Part shown: in pieces, positions 49,105 to 58,589 of the stretch
Layout of the letters: each line of letters opens with the position of its first letter
Numbering within the stretch: the first letter of the stretch is position 1
Assembly: GCA_963675935.2 (NCBI GenBank)
Contig: CAXXPV010000004.1
Location: 1 to 64,000, forward strand
Direction of reading: 5' to 3'
Origin: G963675935 sp963675935
Lineage (GTDB): Bacteria > Planctomycetota > Planctomycetia > Pirellulales > Thermoguttaceae
Length of the DNA stretch: 64,000 nt
Notes under the pieces: generated by a model
What the model was told of the DNA's origin: nothing
Seen by the model: the letters and a program-made list of their open reading frames with translations, nothing else
The model's database searches: none
Program-made: the position numbers and the translations under genes

Positions 49105-52028
49105 TCCTTGTCTACCTTGTCCTGGCGATAAAGTTCCTTGAGCAGGGCCTTTTCTTCTTCCTTCCGATCCTGCTGACGCTGGCGAGCGCGTCGCAATGCC
49201 GCCTCCGCCTGCTGCTTGGAAGGGTCTTCCTTCGACGGCTGCGTCCGCTGCTCGTCCTTTTGCTTGTCCTGTTTTTCGTCCTTCTTCTGCTGGTCCTTCT
49301 TCTCCTGATCTTTCTTCTGCTGGTCTTTCTTCTGTTGGTCCTTCTTGTCCTGATCTTTTTTGTCTTGGTCCTTCTTCTGTTGTTCCTTTTTGTCTTGATC
49401 TTTCTTGTTCTGGTCCTTCTTGTCTTGGTTTTGCTTATCTTGATTCTTCTTGTCTTGATCGTTCTTCTGTTGCTCTTGTTGGGGGAGCATCTTCTTGAGC
49501 AGTTCGAGGGCTTTTTCTTGCGAAGGCCGGGCCTCGCCGGGCTTGGCCGCGTCGAGCGAGTCGGCGGCCGCGTCGCTGAGTTTTACCACCTCGGGCGATA
49601 GCTCGATGCCCGCCTTCAGAGCCTTCTCCATCGCCTTCTTCTGCTCCTCGGCCGACGCGGCAGGATTGCCCTGCGGATTGGGCGAAACCGTTTTCGGCAC
49701 GGCCGGCGTTGCCGGCGTCGCCGGTCCGGCGGGCGTCTTGGCCAACTGCTCCAATTCCTGTCGTGCCTTCAACGGCAGCACTTGTCCATAACGGCTGATG
49801 AACCGTTGGTTCCAAGCCGTCTCCGGCCAATCCGTCTCCGCCTGCTTCTCCGCCTGCTTCTCCTTCTCTTCCTTTTTCTCTTCTTTTTTCGTGTCTTTCG
49901 TGTTTTTCGTGGTTGATTGTCCGCTGTCTTTCGCAGATATTGTTTCGTTTTTCGACTTTTCGATCAAGCCTTCTTCCGCCGCGATGCCTTTTTTCACCAG
50001 ATCGACGAACGGGGCGACGGCCATGAAGACGTTATCGATCTTTTCGACGGCCCCGGTTTGCGACCGGACGGCCTCTGGCGTCTTGCCCGCCTCGATCGAG
50101 TCGGCCGCGGCGTTCATCGCGCCGCGAATCTCGTCGGCCAGCTTATCGAGCAAGCCAATGGCCTTTTTCGCGTCCTCGCCGAGCGGCTGTTGTGGGAGTG
50201 CGGCGACCGGGGCGCCAGGCGTTTGCGTGTTGGGCGCCGGTCCGGCCGCCGCGGCGTGAATCTTTTGCTTGAGCGGTTCGATCTCGTCGGCCAGAGCGCG
50301 CTGGGCCGTCTCGATCTTCCGCAGCGTTTCGCGATGCAGCGGCGACATCGGCGCGTCGGCCGCCGCGCGGCTTTCACCTCGCAATGCCCGCTGCTTCTGT
50401 TCGAGCATTTGCAGGAACTGCAACAGATTCATGTCTTTCCGGTCTTTTTCGCGGTCGCGCTGCTTCCACACATTCTGAATATGTTTGATCCAAAGCCGGA
50501 CGGTTTCGAGGTTATGCCGGGCGTCGGCATGTTCTGGCTCGACGTTCAAACAATCGCGCAGATGCGCGGCGCCCTGGAGCATCGTTTCGATGCCTTCTTT
50601 CCGAATGTCCTCGCCCGCTTCCTCGGGCTTCTGGCCGAATTTCGCTTTGGCCTTCGCAATGGACAGGCAGCCGAGATTGTAATGGGCCGTGGCCGCCAGC
50701 TTCCGATCTTTCGACATGGCTGCCGCGCGGAACTGCTCGATCGCTTTGTCCGACTCGCCTTGCGCGGCCAGCGCGCATCCGCGATCGAAGGCGATTCGCA
50801 GTTCGTTCGGCGCGGCCTTTTCCGCTTCCGAAAACGCTTGATCGGCGGTCTTGAAATCGCCTCCGCGAAAAGCGGCGATTCCCGCATCGACCTTTTGAGC
50901 CGCATCGTTCGTCGCCGCAACGGCCGACGGCATTTGTGCGCCCGACAATCCAAAAACCAGCGTCACGGCCACCATCGGCGCGACGACGCCCGACCGGCCG
51001 CGCCTGTTTCGCCGCTTGCCGTTCGGATAGGCCGGAATCAGCGTCTCGGCCACGAGGCAAACGATGGCCAAGGCCAGCGGAATCTGATAGCGATCGTAAA
51101 ATTGCTTGCGCCGGCCGTCGATTTCCGCTTCACCCCGAGTTAATCCGGCGAGATGATCCTCGTAGATTTGCCCGAGATCGTAGGCCCGGGTGCCGGCCGG
51201 AATATGAGCGCCGCCGGTCGCCAGGGCGATCTGCTTCAACACGTTCTGATCGGCCTTCGACCAATGCTCGCGTCCTTCCTGCTTGACATACTCCAACTTT
51301 CCGACGGCGTCGCGGACGGGAATCCTCGCGCCCTCGGTCGAGTCGCCCAGGCCGACGGTGAAAATCTTCACGCCCTGCTCGGCCGCCTTTTTCGCCGCGT
51401 CGAGCGGATACGAATCTTGATCCTCGCCGTCGGTCATCAGCACGATCACGCGATCGTGGTCGGCCCGGGGCGGCATCAAATCGACGGCCTTCCGAATGGC
51501 GTCGCCGACGAGCGTGCCGCCGCGTGGAGCGCTGTGCGTGTCGATTTCATCGAGAACCATGTTGAAAAATCCTTCGTCGCTGGTCAGCGGAACTTTCAGC
51601 ACGGGCCGGCCCGCGAAGACGATCAGCCCCACGCGGTCGCCGGCCAATTTCTTCAGAAGGTCGCGGATGTCGGACTTCGCGCGTTCGAGCCGACTGGGCG
51701 CGACGTCCTCGGCCAGCATCGAGCGCGAACAATCCAACAGCACGAAGCAATCGACGCCGCGTTGGGCGACCTTCTCGAAATAAACGCCGAACCGCGGCCG
51801 AGCCGCCGCGATGATCAACAGCGCCAGCCCCAGGAGAACCAGCGTCCCTTTCACCCAAGGGCGCGGGCCGCGCAGCTTCGGCGCGAGCCGGCCGATCATC
51901 GGCTCGGCGACAAACCGGCGGGCCGCGGCCTCTCGCCGTCGCTGGGCATGGACCAAGAGCCACGCCACGCAGGGCAGAATCCACAGTAGCAACAGGATTG
52001 TGGGATGTTGAAAAGACATGAGCTTCAA
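49098..52028 (-). CDS. Fused BatB-BatC-type VWA-TPR protein with Lys/Asp/Gln repeats
   Basis: This 976-residue protein has two membrane helices (8-25 and about 60-80) and a VWA domain with a perfect MIDAS (DCSRSM near 100, then TLVGDAI and TDGEDQ). A third helix lies near 330. A TPR region follows (about 375-520, with ATAHYNLGCLSIAKAKAKF), then long charged linkers. A KKDQ-type low-complexity tract runs from about 850 to 920. The last part is a Glu/Lys helix. It overlaps the BatD-E gene by 7 bp. BatB and BatC are separate in many genomes. Confidence 0.75.
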   Translation of the reverse strand: MKLMSFQHPTILLLLWILPCVAWLLVHAQRRREAAARRFVAEPMIGRLAPKLRGPRPWVKGTLVLLGLALLIIAAARPRFGVYFEKVAQRGVDCFVLLDCSRSMLAEDVAPSRLERAKSDIRDLLKKLAGDRVGLIVFAGRPVLKVPLTSDEGFFNMVLDEIDTHSAPRGGTLVGDAIRKAVDLMPPRADHDRVIVLMTDGEDQDSYPLDAAKKAAEQGVKIFTVGLGDSTEGARIPVRDAVGKLEYVKQEGREHWSKADQNVLKQIALATGGAHIPAGTRAYDLGQIYEDHLAGLTRGEAEIDGRRKQFYDRYQIPLALAIVCLVAETLIPAYPNGKRRNRRGRSGVVAPMVAVTLVFGLSGAQMPSAVAATNDAAQKVDAGIAAFRGGDFKTADQAFSEAEKAAPNELRIAFDRGCALAAQGESDKAIEQFRAAAMSKDRKLAATAHYNLGCLSIAKAKAKFGQKPEEAGEDIRKEGIETMLQGAAHLRDCLNVEPEHADARHNLETVRLWIKHIQNVWKQRDREKDRKDMNLLQFLQMLEQKQRALRGESRAAADAPMSPLHRETLRKIETAQRALADEIEPLKQKIHAAAAGPAPNTQTPGAPVAALPQQPLGEDAKKAIGLLDKLADEIRGAMNAAADSIEAGKTPEAVRSQTGAVEKIDNVFMAVAPFVDLVKKGIAAEEGLIEKSKNETISAKDSGQSTTKNTKDTKKEEKKEEKEKQAEKQAETDWPETAWNQRFISRYGQVLPLKARQELEQLAKTPAGPATPATPAVPKTVSPNPQGNPAASAEEQKKAMEKALKAGIELSPEVVKLSDAAADSLDAAKPGEARPSQEKALELLKKMLPQQEQQKNDQDKKNQDKQNQDKKDQNKKDQDKKEQQKKDQDKKDQDKKDQQKKDQQKKDQEKKDQQKKDEKQDKQKDEQRTQPSKEDPSKQQAEAALRRARQRQQDRKEEEKALLKELYRQDKVDKDW
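49265..49480 (-). repeat. Minisatellite encoding KKDQ repeats
   Basis: About 215 bp of imperfect 12-15 bp units (cttcttgtcctgatc, cttcttctgttggtc) within the BatB-C gene. On the coding strand they read KKDQ, KKDQQ and KKNQ. Such units are prone to slippage. Confidence 0.8.
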
Positions 52029-52083
52029 TTTAGCCGCTTGCGGCTTCGCAATGTTTTAGTAATTGTTGACGACGAACGCTTCT

Positions 52084-53157
52084 TCACGGCAATGTTCGGA
52101 ACCGCGTCGAAACCAACGTGATTTGCACGAGCAACAACGCGAGTCCGGGAAACAAGGCGTATTCGTAAAATTCGCGATATTGAGTATAAACACGGCCCTC
52201 CGAGACCGTCTTTTCCAACTTGTCGATCTCGGCGTAAACGTTTTTGAGCGATTCGGTATCGTTGGCCTCGAAGTATTGTCCTCCGGTCGTGTCGGCGATC
52301 ATCCGAAGCGTGCGCTCGTCGAATTCGAGCGGAACCACTCGGACCATCTTGCGGCCGAACATGTCTTGCACCTGCATCGGGGCCATGCCGGTCGAGCCAA
52401 TGCCGATCGTGTAGACCTTGATGCCGAAGGTTTTGGCGATCTTCGCGGCTTCCTCGGGCGGAAGTTCGCCGGCGTTGCTCGCCCCGTCGGAAAGCAAGAT
52501 GACCACCTTGCTTTTCGCCTTGACGTTTTTCAGCCGATCGACCGCCGTGGCCAATGCGTCGCCGATGGCCGTCTTGCAGTCGGGGCCGACAAACTTGGGA
52601 TCGAGCGGTTGGCCCGACGGGTCTCGCTTCGTGTCGGCGATTTGCACCGTGTCGAGCAACTGATCGAGCGCGCCATGGTCGAGCGTCAAGGGGCATTTCG
52701 TCTCGACGAAGCCGCCGAAATCGACCAACCCGATGAGATCGTCCGGCCGGCCCGGCAGGCCCGCATGTCTGTCGCCATCGACAAACTCGCGGAACGTTTT
52801 CTTCACAACGTCCAAACGCTCGGCCGGCTCATCGTCGATCTTGAAATCCATGGCGTGCATCGAGCCGGAGCGGTCGATACACATCTCGATGGCGATGCCC
52901 TCGGCCTGGACGCGAAAGTCTTCCTTCCCGCGTTGAGGCCGGGCCATCGCGACGACGAGCAACGCCATTCCGGCCACGGCAAGCCACGGCAGCAGACGCC
53001 GGATGCGCTGGGCCGCCGTCGTCGGCAAAGCCCTCAGCAAGGCGACGTCCGAGTAGACCACGGCCGCCGGGCGGCGACGCATCGACCACCAGGCCAGCGC
53101 CGCAATCGGCACGAGCAACAGCAGCCACAGCGGATCTTGAAATCGAAAGCCGGTCAT
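52084..53157 (-). CDS. BatA-like VWA membrane protein
   Basis: This 357-residue protein has membrane helices near 10-28, 55-75 and 325-348, with a VWA domain between them. The MIDAS is complete: DRSGSMHAMDF near 95, TAIGDALATAV and LSDGASNAGE. The region GLVDFGGFVETKCPLTL lies near 150. In Bat operons, MoxR ATPases act on VWA proteins of this kind. The ATG at 53157 is chosen (MTGFRFQDPLWLLLL), the typical BatA opening. An M2-family repeat separates it from the BatD-like gene. Confidence 0.85.
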   Translation of the reverse strand: MTGFRFQDPLWLLLLVPIAALAWWSMRRRPAAVVYSDVALLRALPTTAAQRIRRLLPWLAVAGMALLVVAMARPQRGKEDFRVQAEGIAIEMCIDRSGSMHAMDFKIDDEPAERLDVVKKTFREFVDGDRHAGLPGRPDDLIGLVDFGGFVETKCPLTLDHGALDQLLDTVQIADTKRDPSGQPLDPKFVGPDCKTAIGDALATAVDRLKNVKAKSKVVILLSDGASNAGELPPEEAAKIAKTFGIKVYTIGIGSTGMAPMQVQDMFGRKMVRVVPLEFDERTLRMIADTTGGQYFEANDTESLKNVYAEIDKLEKTVSEGRVYTQYREFYEYALFPGLALLLVQITLVSTRFRTLP

Positions 53158-53179
53158 GATTAGGGCCTGTAACATAACA

Positions 53180-53284
53180 AGTTAGTGAATCATACGTAGG
53201 ACGGATTTCCAAATCCGTCCGGTTTTCGGGGACGGATTCGGAAATCCGTCCTGCAAAATTGCGAAAGTCATTCTTTAACAGCGA
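53180..53284. repeat. Palindromic element family M2, copy 2 (full length)
   Basis: A hairpin like that at 46292 with shared flanks: aagttagtgaatcatacg on the left and caaaattgc, ttctttaacagcgact on the right. The latter carries the last codons (EVAVKE) and stop of the upstream BatD-like gene. The inverted counterpart is at 61914-62022. Confidence 0.85.
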
Positions 53285-54470
53285 CTTCGGGATTAGGAAC
53301 AGGGGATTGGGTTTTCGTTGCAACAAACACTCTTGCACGCCGCACGCCCTCGTCGATGTCCTCGACGCGCGGTTGGTGTGCGGCAAACTTCACCAAATCG
53401 GCCGATTCGAGGAAATCGCCCAGCCGAGAACATTCGTCTCGTCCGAACGTCTGCGCCCGGCTGATTTCCCGCAAAAATTCCTCGGTCGTTTGCTCAGGCG
53501 CCCGGATGCCGGTCGTCCGCTCGATGTACCGCCGCACAATGCCGGTCAGTTCGACATAAAACTGCTTGATGTCGCGTTCGGCCAAGCCCGATTCGACGAG
53601 CCGGTCGAGTTCCAGGTTGGCCAATTCCTCAGGTGAGAGGATTCTTGCGACCGCCGCTTGCTGTCTCTTCTTTCGCGGCCGCAGCCAACGCCACGCTGCC
53701 GCCGCAAGCACGAAGGCAGCCAGGGCCACGATGACCCAGGGCCAGCGCAGGCCGCGCGTCAAAAGTTCCAACGGTCCCGCCGGCGGATGCAACTCGCCCA
53801 GCGACGGCGCACGGTCGTCCAGGGCCGTGGTGATTTCAACCGTGACCGCCTCGCTTGAAATCGTGTGCGACTTTCCGTCGCCCTTCGGACGCCGGTCGGT
53901 GAACTTCACCGCGATGGGGTCGATCTTCAGCCGCCCCGCCTCGGTCGGCTCCAAGGTGTAAATCTGTTGGAGTGTTTCGCGTCCGCCGGCGATTTTCGGC
54001 AACGGCTCGCGGAAATCGCGGATCGTGAAGGCGCCGAGTTCAGAGCCGAACGCCGGCTTTTCGAGCGCAACGCCCTGCTCATAGTCAATCGTCAGCGTGA
54101 GCGCGAGTTCATCGGAAAGCCTGGCTTTCGGCGGCTGCACATCGACGGTCAAGCGGACGGGGCCTTGTTCAACTTCGCTTCGGGCGGGCTTCGCGGCCGT
54201 GTCTTTCGTCGGCGCCGGCGCATTGGATTTCGCGCCGCAGCCGGGCAGCGCAATCGTCCATGCAAGCAGCAAGACGCCGAAAGACCACCACACCTCTTGT
54301 TCCCACGCTCCGCGTGGGAACACCCTCGTCCCGACGCTCCGCGTCGAAGCGGTACGAGGTGAGCGGCGAGTGCTATCCGCAATGGACGCGGAGCGTCCCT
54401 GCGGCGCGTTCCCACGCGGAGCGTGGGAACGAGAATACAAGAGTGGATATTTCATATCAGTATGCGTCAT
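53268..54470 (-). CDS. BatD-like lipoprotein with in-frame repeat insert
   Basis: This protein of up to 400 residues has a lipoprotein-type segment SFGVLLLAWTIALPGCGAK at about 63-81, a beta domain (85-215), a membrane helix near 247-265 and a cytosolic helical part (LSPEELANLELDRLVESGL). It resembles DUF4381/BatD proteins. The start at 54470 is followed by about 46 residues encoded by an inserted palindromic repeat. GTG inside the sequence EVWWSFGV could restart translation with an intact lipoprotein signal. Its stop codon lies in an M2 repeat. ATGA overlaps the DUF58 gene. Confidence 0.65.
   Translation of the reverse strand: MTHTDMKYPLLYSRSHAPRGNAPQGRSASIADSTRRSPRTASTRSVGTRVFPRGAWEQEVWWSFGVLLLAWTIALPGCGAKSNAPAPTKDTAAKPARSEVEQGPVRLTVDVQPPKARLSDELALTLTIDYEQGVALEKPAFGSELGAFTIRDFREPLPKIAGGRETLQQIYTLEPTEAGRLKIDPIAVKFTDRRPKGDGKSHTISSEAVTVEITTALDDRAPSLGELHPPAGPLELLTRGLRWPWVIVALAAFVLAAAAWRWLRPRKKRQQAAVARILSPEELANLELDRLVESGLAERDIKQFYVELTGIVRRYIERTTGIRAPEQTTEEFLREISRAQTFGRDECSRLGDFLESADLVKFAAHQPRVEDIDEGVRRARVFVATKTQSPVPNPEVAVKE
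54299..54433. repeat. In-frame palindromic insert in a lipoprotein signal region
   Basis: gttcccacgctccgcgtggg at one end faces gttcccacgcggagcgtggg at the other, with a second palindrome cgacgctccgcgtcg inside. The coding frame reads through, giving SRSHAPRGNAPQGRS and VFPRGAWEQ in place of a normal N-terminus. Confidence 0.9.
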
Positions 54471-55354
54471 CGGAACCGCCTTTCTCGCATCCGGAAGAAG
54501 CGGCGGAGGCTTTTTTGATAATCCTCGTCGGTGCGGACGACCAACTGATCGACGCCCGCTTTCTTCAACCGACTCGACAATTCCGTCTCGCGGTCGGCCG
54601 CTCGGCCCTCGAACAATTCTCGGACCTGCGGATGCCGGGTATCGACCTCGACGATCTCGCCGGTCTCGGCGTCGCGGAGCGTGAGAAAGCCCACGTCGGG
54701 CAACGTCCGCTCGCGCGGGTCGCTCACGGTCACCGCCACGAGGTCATGATGCCGGTTGGCCACGGCCATCGCGTGCCGGGCCGCGGGCGCCAGAAAATCG
54801 CTCAGCAGAAACACCACCGCGCGGCGCTTCTGCACGCGATTGAGATAATCGAGCGCGACTTCGAGATTCGTTTCCCGCGCCACCGGCTCGACGGCGACCA
54901 ACTGCCGCAGCAGCCGCAACACGTTTACCCGGCCCTTGCGCGGCGGATAGAAATCGAGCACGCGGTCGCAGAAAGTCAGAAGCCCCACCTTGTCGTTATT
55001 CTTCAAGGCCGAAAACATCAGAAGCGCCGCCATTTCGACGGCCAGATCGAGCTTCGACTGCGACACCGATCCGAAAACGCCGGAGGCCGAAACATCGACA
55101 AGCAGCAGCACGGTCAACTCGCGTTCCTCGCAGAATCGCTTGATGAACGGCGTGCCGGCCCGCGCGGTGACGTTCCAGTCGATCGTGCGGATGTCGTCGC
55201 CGGGCTGGTATTCGCGGACTTCGTCGAACTCCATGCCGCGTCCGCGGAACACGCTCTTATATTGTCCGGCCAGCAGATCGTTCACCGTGCGGTTGGCAAC
55301 GATCTGGATGTGCCGGACTTTTTTCAGGATGTCGAGTACGTTTTGGTCGGACAT
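54467..55354 (-). CDS. DUF58 protein of the MoxR/Bat operon
   Basis: This 295-residue protein carries the DUF58 core GRGMEFDEVREYQPGDDIR and TIDWNVTARAGTPFIK, followed by a degenerate VWA domain (VLLLVDVSASGVFGS). The function is likely as an adaptor between MoxR and the VWA membrane proteins. It has no membrane segment and is probably cytosolic. It sits second in the operon, between moxR and the BatD-like gene, with a 4-bp overlap. Confidence 0.9.
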   Translation of the reverse strand: MSDQNVLDILKKVRHIQIVANRTVNDLLAGQYKSVFRGRGMEFDEVREYQPGDDIRTIDWNVTARAGTPFIKRFCEERELTVLLLVDVSASGVFGSVSQSKLDLAVEMAALLMFSALKNNDKVGLLTFCDRVLDFYPPRKGRVNVLRLLRQLVAVEPVARETNLEVALDYLNRVQKRRAVVFLLSDFLAPAARHAMAVANRHHDLVAVTVSDPRERTLPDVGFLTLRDAETGEIVEVDTRHPQVRELFEGRAADRETELSSRLKKAGVDQLVVRTDEDYQKSLRRFFRMRERRFR

Positions 55355-55449
55355 GGGAAAGTGATTAGCGATTCGAGTTTAGAGATTGAAAAACCGCTTG
55401 CGGTTTCGCAATGACCAATGTTCCATAACAACGGACAACCGACAACTTT

Positions 55450-56439
<990 letters not shown>

Positions 56440-56853
56440 GTGATTTCTCCAAGTAACGCAAGTAGCGTAGGTCTTTCATTCCACCGAGAGAGTTTCCGCC
56501 GACGAGGGTTTCTTGCATGAACATCGGCGCGCACGAGGGGAAGGCAATCAGAATGCCTGCTCGAAAGCGGGCAGGCGGCATAATTGCAACCGCCAGAAAG
56601 AGGGGTGGCGTTTAGCCGGCGTGCTTGCACGCCGCGTTTTGCGGGGCGACATCCCACGCGGCGAACATTTTTTGAGTATAAAGCCGCGACCAGACAAGTA
56701 GGGTGGGACAAGCTTTATCGCAGTCCCACCATGCGTTTTTCACGGATTTTATGGTGGGACTGCGCTAAAGCTTGTCCCACCCTACTTTTTTTGAGTGTAA
56801 AGCCGCGACCACTGGTCGCGGCTTTACAAGATAGGGGAGTTGGAAAGGCAAAG
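56440..56853. repeat. Nested hairpin repeats upstream of the Bat operon
   Basis: The second copy of the gtagggtgggacaagctt hairpin (56698-56785; first copy 26685-26768). A palindrome gtaaagccgcgaccactggtcgcggctttac lies at 56797-56827. A partial copy, gagtataaagccgcgacca, precedes the first hairpin at about 56673. The hairpin appears to have inserted into this second repeat. No gene is seen. Confidence 0.8.
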
Positions 56854-58350
56854 TTACGATGCCGCGTCGCTCGTTTGCTGCGGCGCGGGCGCCGGCCGAT
56901 CGAGAAAAACGGCAAGCCGGTTTGATCGGGAAGGCTGCTTCAGCTTGCGAAGCGCCTCGGTTTCAATCTGACGGATGCGTTCGCGGGTGATCGAGAACAC
57001 TTGACCCACTTCCGACAGCGTGTAGGCGCAACCGTCGGTCAGTCCGTAACGGAGCCGGAGAATCTCGCGTTCGCGATAGTTCAACGATTCAAGCGCTTCG
57101 TCGATTTCCGCGCTCAAGGCGTCGTGGTTCAGTCCGCGAAGCGGATCCTCGACATCGGGGTCGGGCAGCAGCTCGCCGAGATAGTTCTCGCCGACATTGC
57201 CCGCCGGTTCGTCGAGCGAAAGCATTCGCCGGTTGGCCTTCATGGCTCGGCCGGCGGCGTCGGCCGACATTCCCGCCGCATGGGCTGTTTCCTCGATCGA
57301 GGGACGCCCTTGGCAACGTTGCGTCGCGAGTCCCCCGGCCTCCAACACCCGGTTGACGGTGGCCTGCATGTGGACCGGAATTCGGACCGTGCGGCTATGG
57401 TCGGCAATGGCCCGGGCGATGGCCTGGCGTATCCACCACGTGGCGTAGGTCGAGAACTTGAAACCGAGCGAGGAATCAAACTTATCGACCGCCCGCAACA
57501 ATCCGGTGTTTCCATCCTGAATCAGGTCGAGAAAACCGATGCCGCGGTTGCGGTAACGCTTGGCAATCGACACGACGAGCCGCAGATTGGCGGTCGAAAG
57601 TTTTTGGCGGGCCTCGTCGTGGGGTTTTCGGATCGTCGCGATGCGGGCCAACCGGCGGCGCAACGTGGCCGGCGTTTCGTGCGTCAATCGCATCAGGCCG
57701 TGCAGATCCTTGCGGAGTTCAATCCTCCGTTCCGCATTATTATCTTCGGGGACTGGTCCATTTTTCGGCGAGGAATCGCATTTCGCGGGCAAAGGTTCGG
57801 CCGAAAACATGGACCTGTCCCCTTCTTGAGCGATTTGCCGCAATTCTCGCTCGTCGGCGTCCATGCGGATCGAGATTTCCCGGAGATTCCTCATCACCAA
57901 ATCCAAACACTGACGGCGGACGGGCGATTCCTCGACCAGCCGAATGGCCTTCGCCCGGCGAAGCAGGAGCCGCCGACGGATTCGACGGCGTTCGTCGCGC
58001 GGCCGCCGCCGCGAAAGCATCGCCGCGAAATCGACGCGATTCCGCTTCAACAGGTTGCGCAGCGTTTGCAGGTTCGGGCCGAGGGTGGCCCTCAACTGCC
58101 GCTTCTTGCGGTCGTTGACCAACGACACCTCGCAGACGGCCTCGATGCGCATCCGGCCTTCGGCCGCCTTCTCCAGCAGACGTACGGCCGCCTGGAGTAT
58201 GTAGTCGGAGGTCAGCATCACGCGGCGGAGTATTTTGCGGGTGCGTTCAATCTGCCGGGCCGCATCGAGTTCCTCTTGCCGGCTCAGCAGGGGGCTGCTG
58301 CTCATCTGCGATAAGTAAAGCTGCACAAGATCGGACGAATTTTCGCCCAT
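56854..58350 (-). CDS. RpoD-family sigma factor
   Basis: This 498-residue sigma-70 family protein opens with a region 1.2-like segment (DLVQLYLSQMSSSPLLSRQE). Region 2 has NLRLVVSIAKRYRNRGIGFL, DLIQDGNTGLLRAVDKFD and KFSTYATWWIRQAI near 285-345. Region 3 follows, and region 4 has YTLSEVGQVFSITRERIRQI near 455. Between regions 1.2 and 2 is a basic non-conserved region, partly from an in-frame palindromic insert (57748-57822). The ATG at 58350 follows ggag. It may be an alternative group 2 sigma factor. Confidence 0.85.
   Translation of the reverse strand: MGENSSDLVQLYLSQMSSSPLLSRQEELDAARQIERTRKILRRVMLTSDYILQAAVRLLEKAAEGRMRIEAVCEVSLVNDRKKRQLRATLGPNLQTLRNLLKRNRVDFAAMLSRRRPRDERRRIRRRLLLRRAKAIRLVEESPVRRQCLDLVMRNLREISIRMDADERELRQIAQEGDRSMFSAEPLPAKCDSSPKNGPVPEDNNAERRIELRKDLHGLMRLTHETPATLRRRLARIATIRKPHDEARQKLSTANLRLVVSIAKRYRNRGIGFLDLIQDGNTGLLRAVDKFDSSLGFKFSTYATWWIRQAIARAIADHSRTVRIPVHMQATVNRVLEAGGLATQRCQGRPSIEETAHAAGMSADAAGRAMKANRRMLSLDEPAGNVGENYLGELLPDPDVEDPLRGLNHDALSAEIDEALESLNYREREILRLRYGLTDGCAYTLSEVGQVFSITRERIRQIETEALRKLKQPSRSNRLAVFLDRPAPAPQQTSDAAS
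57748..57822. repeat. In-frame palindromic element in the sigma factor gene
   Basis: The arms ggggactggtccatttttcg and its near complement cgaaaacatggacctgtccc, 75 bp in all. On the coding strand it gives EGDRSMFSAEPLPAK and NGPVPED. The core ggggac is shared with the inserts at 38698 and 41758. Confidence 0.9.
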
Positions 58351-58451
58351 TCTTCGCTCCTTCATTCGGTTGGCGGCAAAGCAACCGTTGCTTGCCGCTA
58401 CCGATGATACGCAGCCCGCAGCCGTCTGGTTCGGCCCGGCGAGGAAACAGT

Positions 58452-58511
58452 TTGTAGTCCCGCCTTTAGGCGGAAGTTGAGCCACACAAGCCGCCTAAAG
58501 GCGGAACTACA
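58452..58511. repeat. Palindromic repeat (gtagtcccgcctttaggcgg)
   Basis: A 60-bp palindrome with arms gtagtcccgcctttaggcgg and ccgcctaaaggcggaactac, between the sigma factor gene and the decayed P-loop gene. Confidence 0.85.
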
Positions 58512-58589
58512 AACGATTGCGCAATTCTGTTGAGCCGCCGACCAATCCTAGCGCCCGTGCCATGATTGGGATGCCCCTCCAATGGCGCG

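Noticed and set aside
49260..49601. Leucine-rich plus-strand frame (LVLLLLIFLLLVFLLL)
   Set aside because: A mirror of the KKDQ minisatellite on the other strand, not a membrane protein.
53158..53297. gattagg repeats around M2 copy 2 as a target duplication
   Set aside because: The 7-bp match does not lie flush with the shared element borders and is short enough to be chance.
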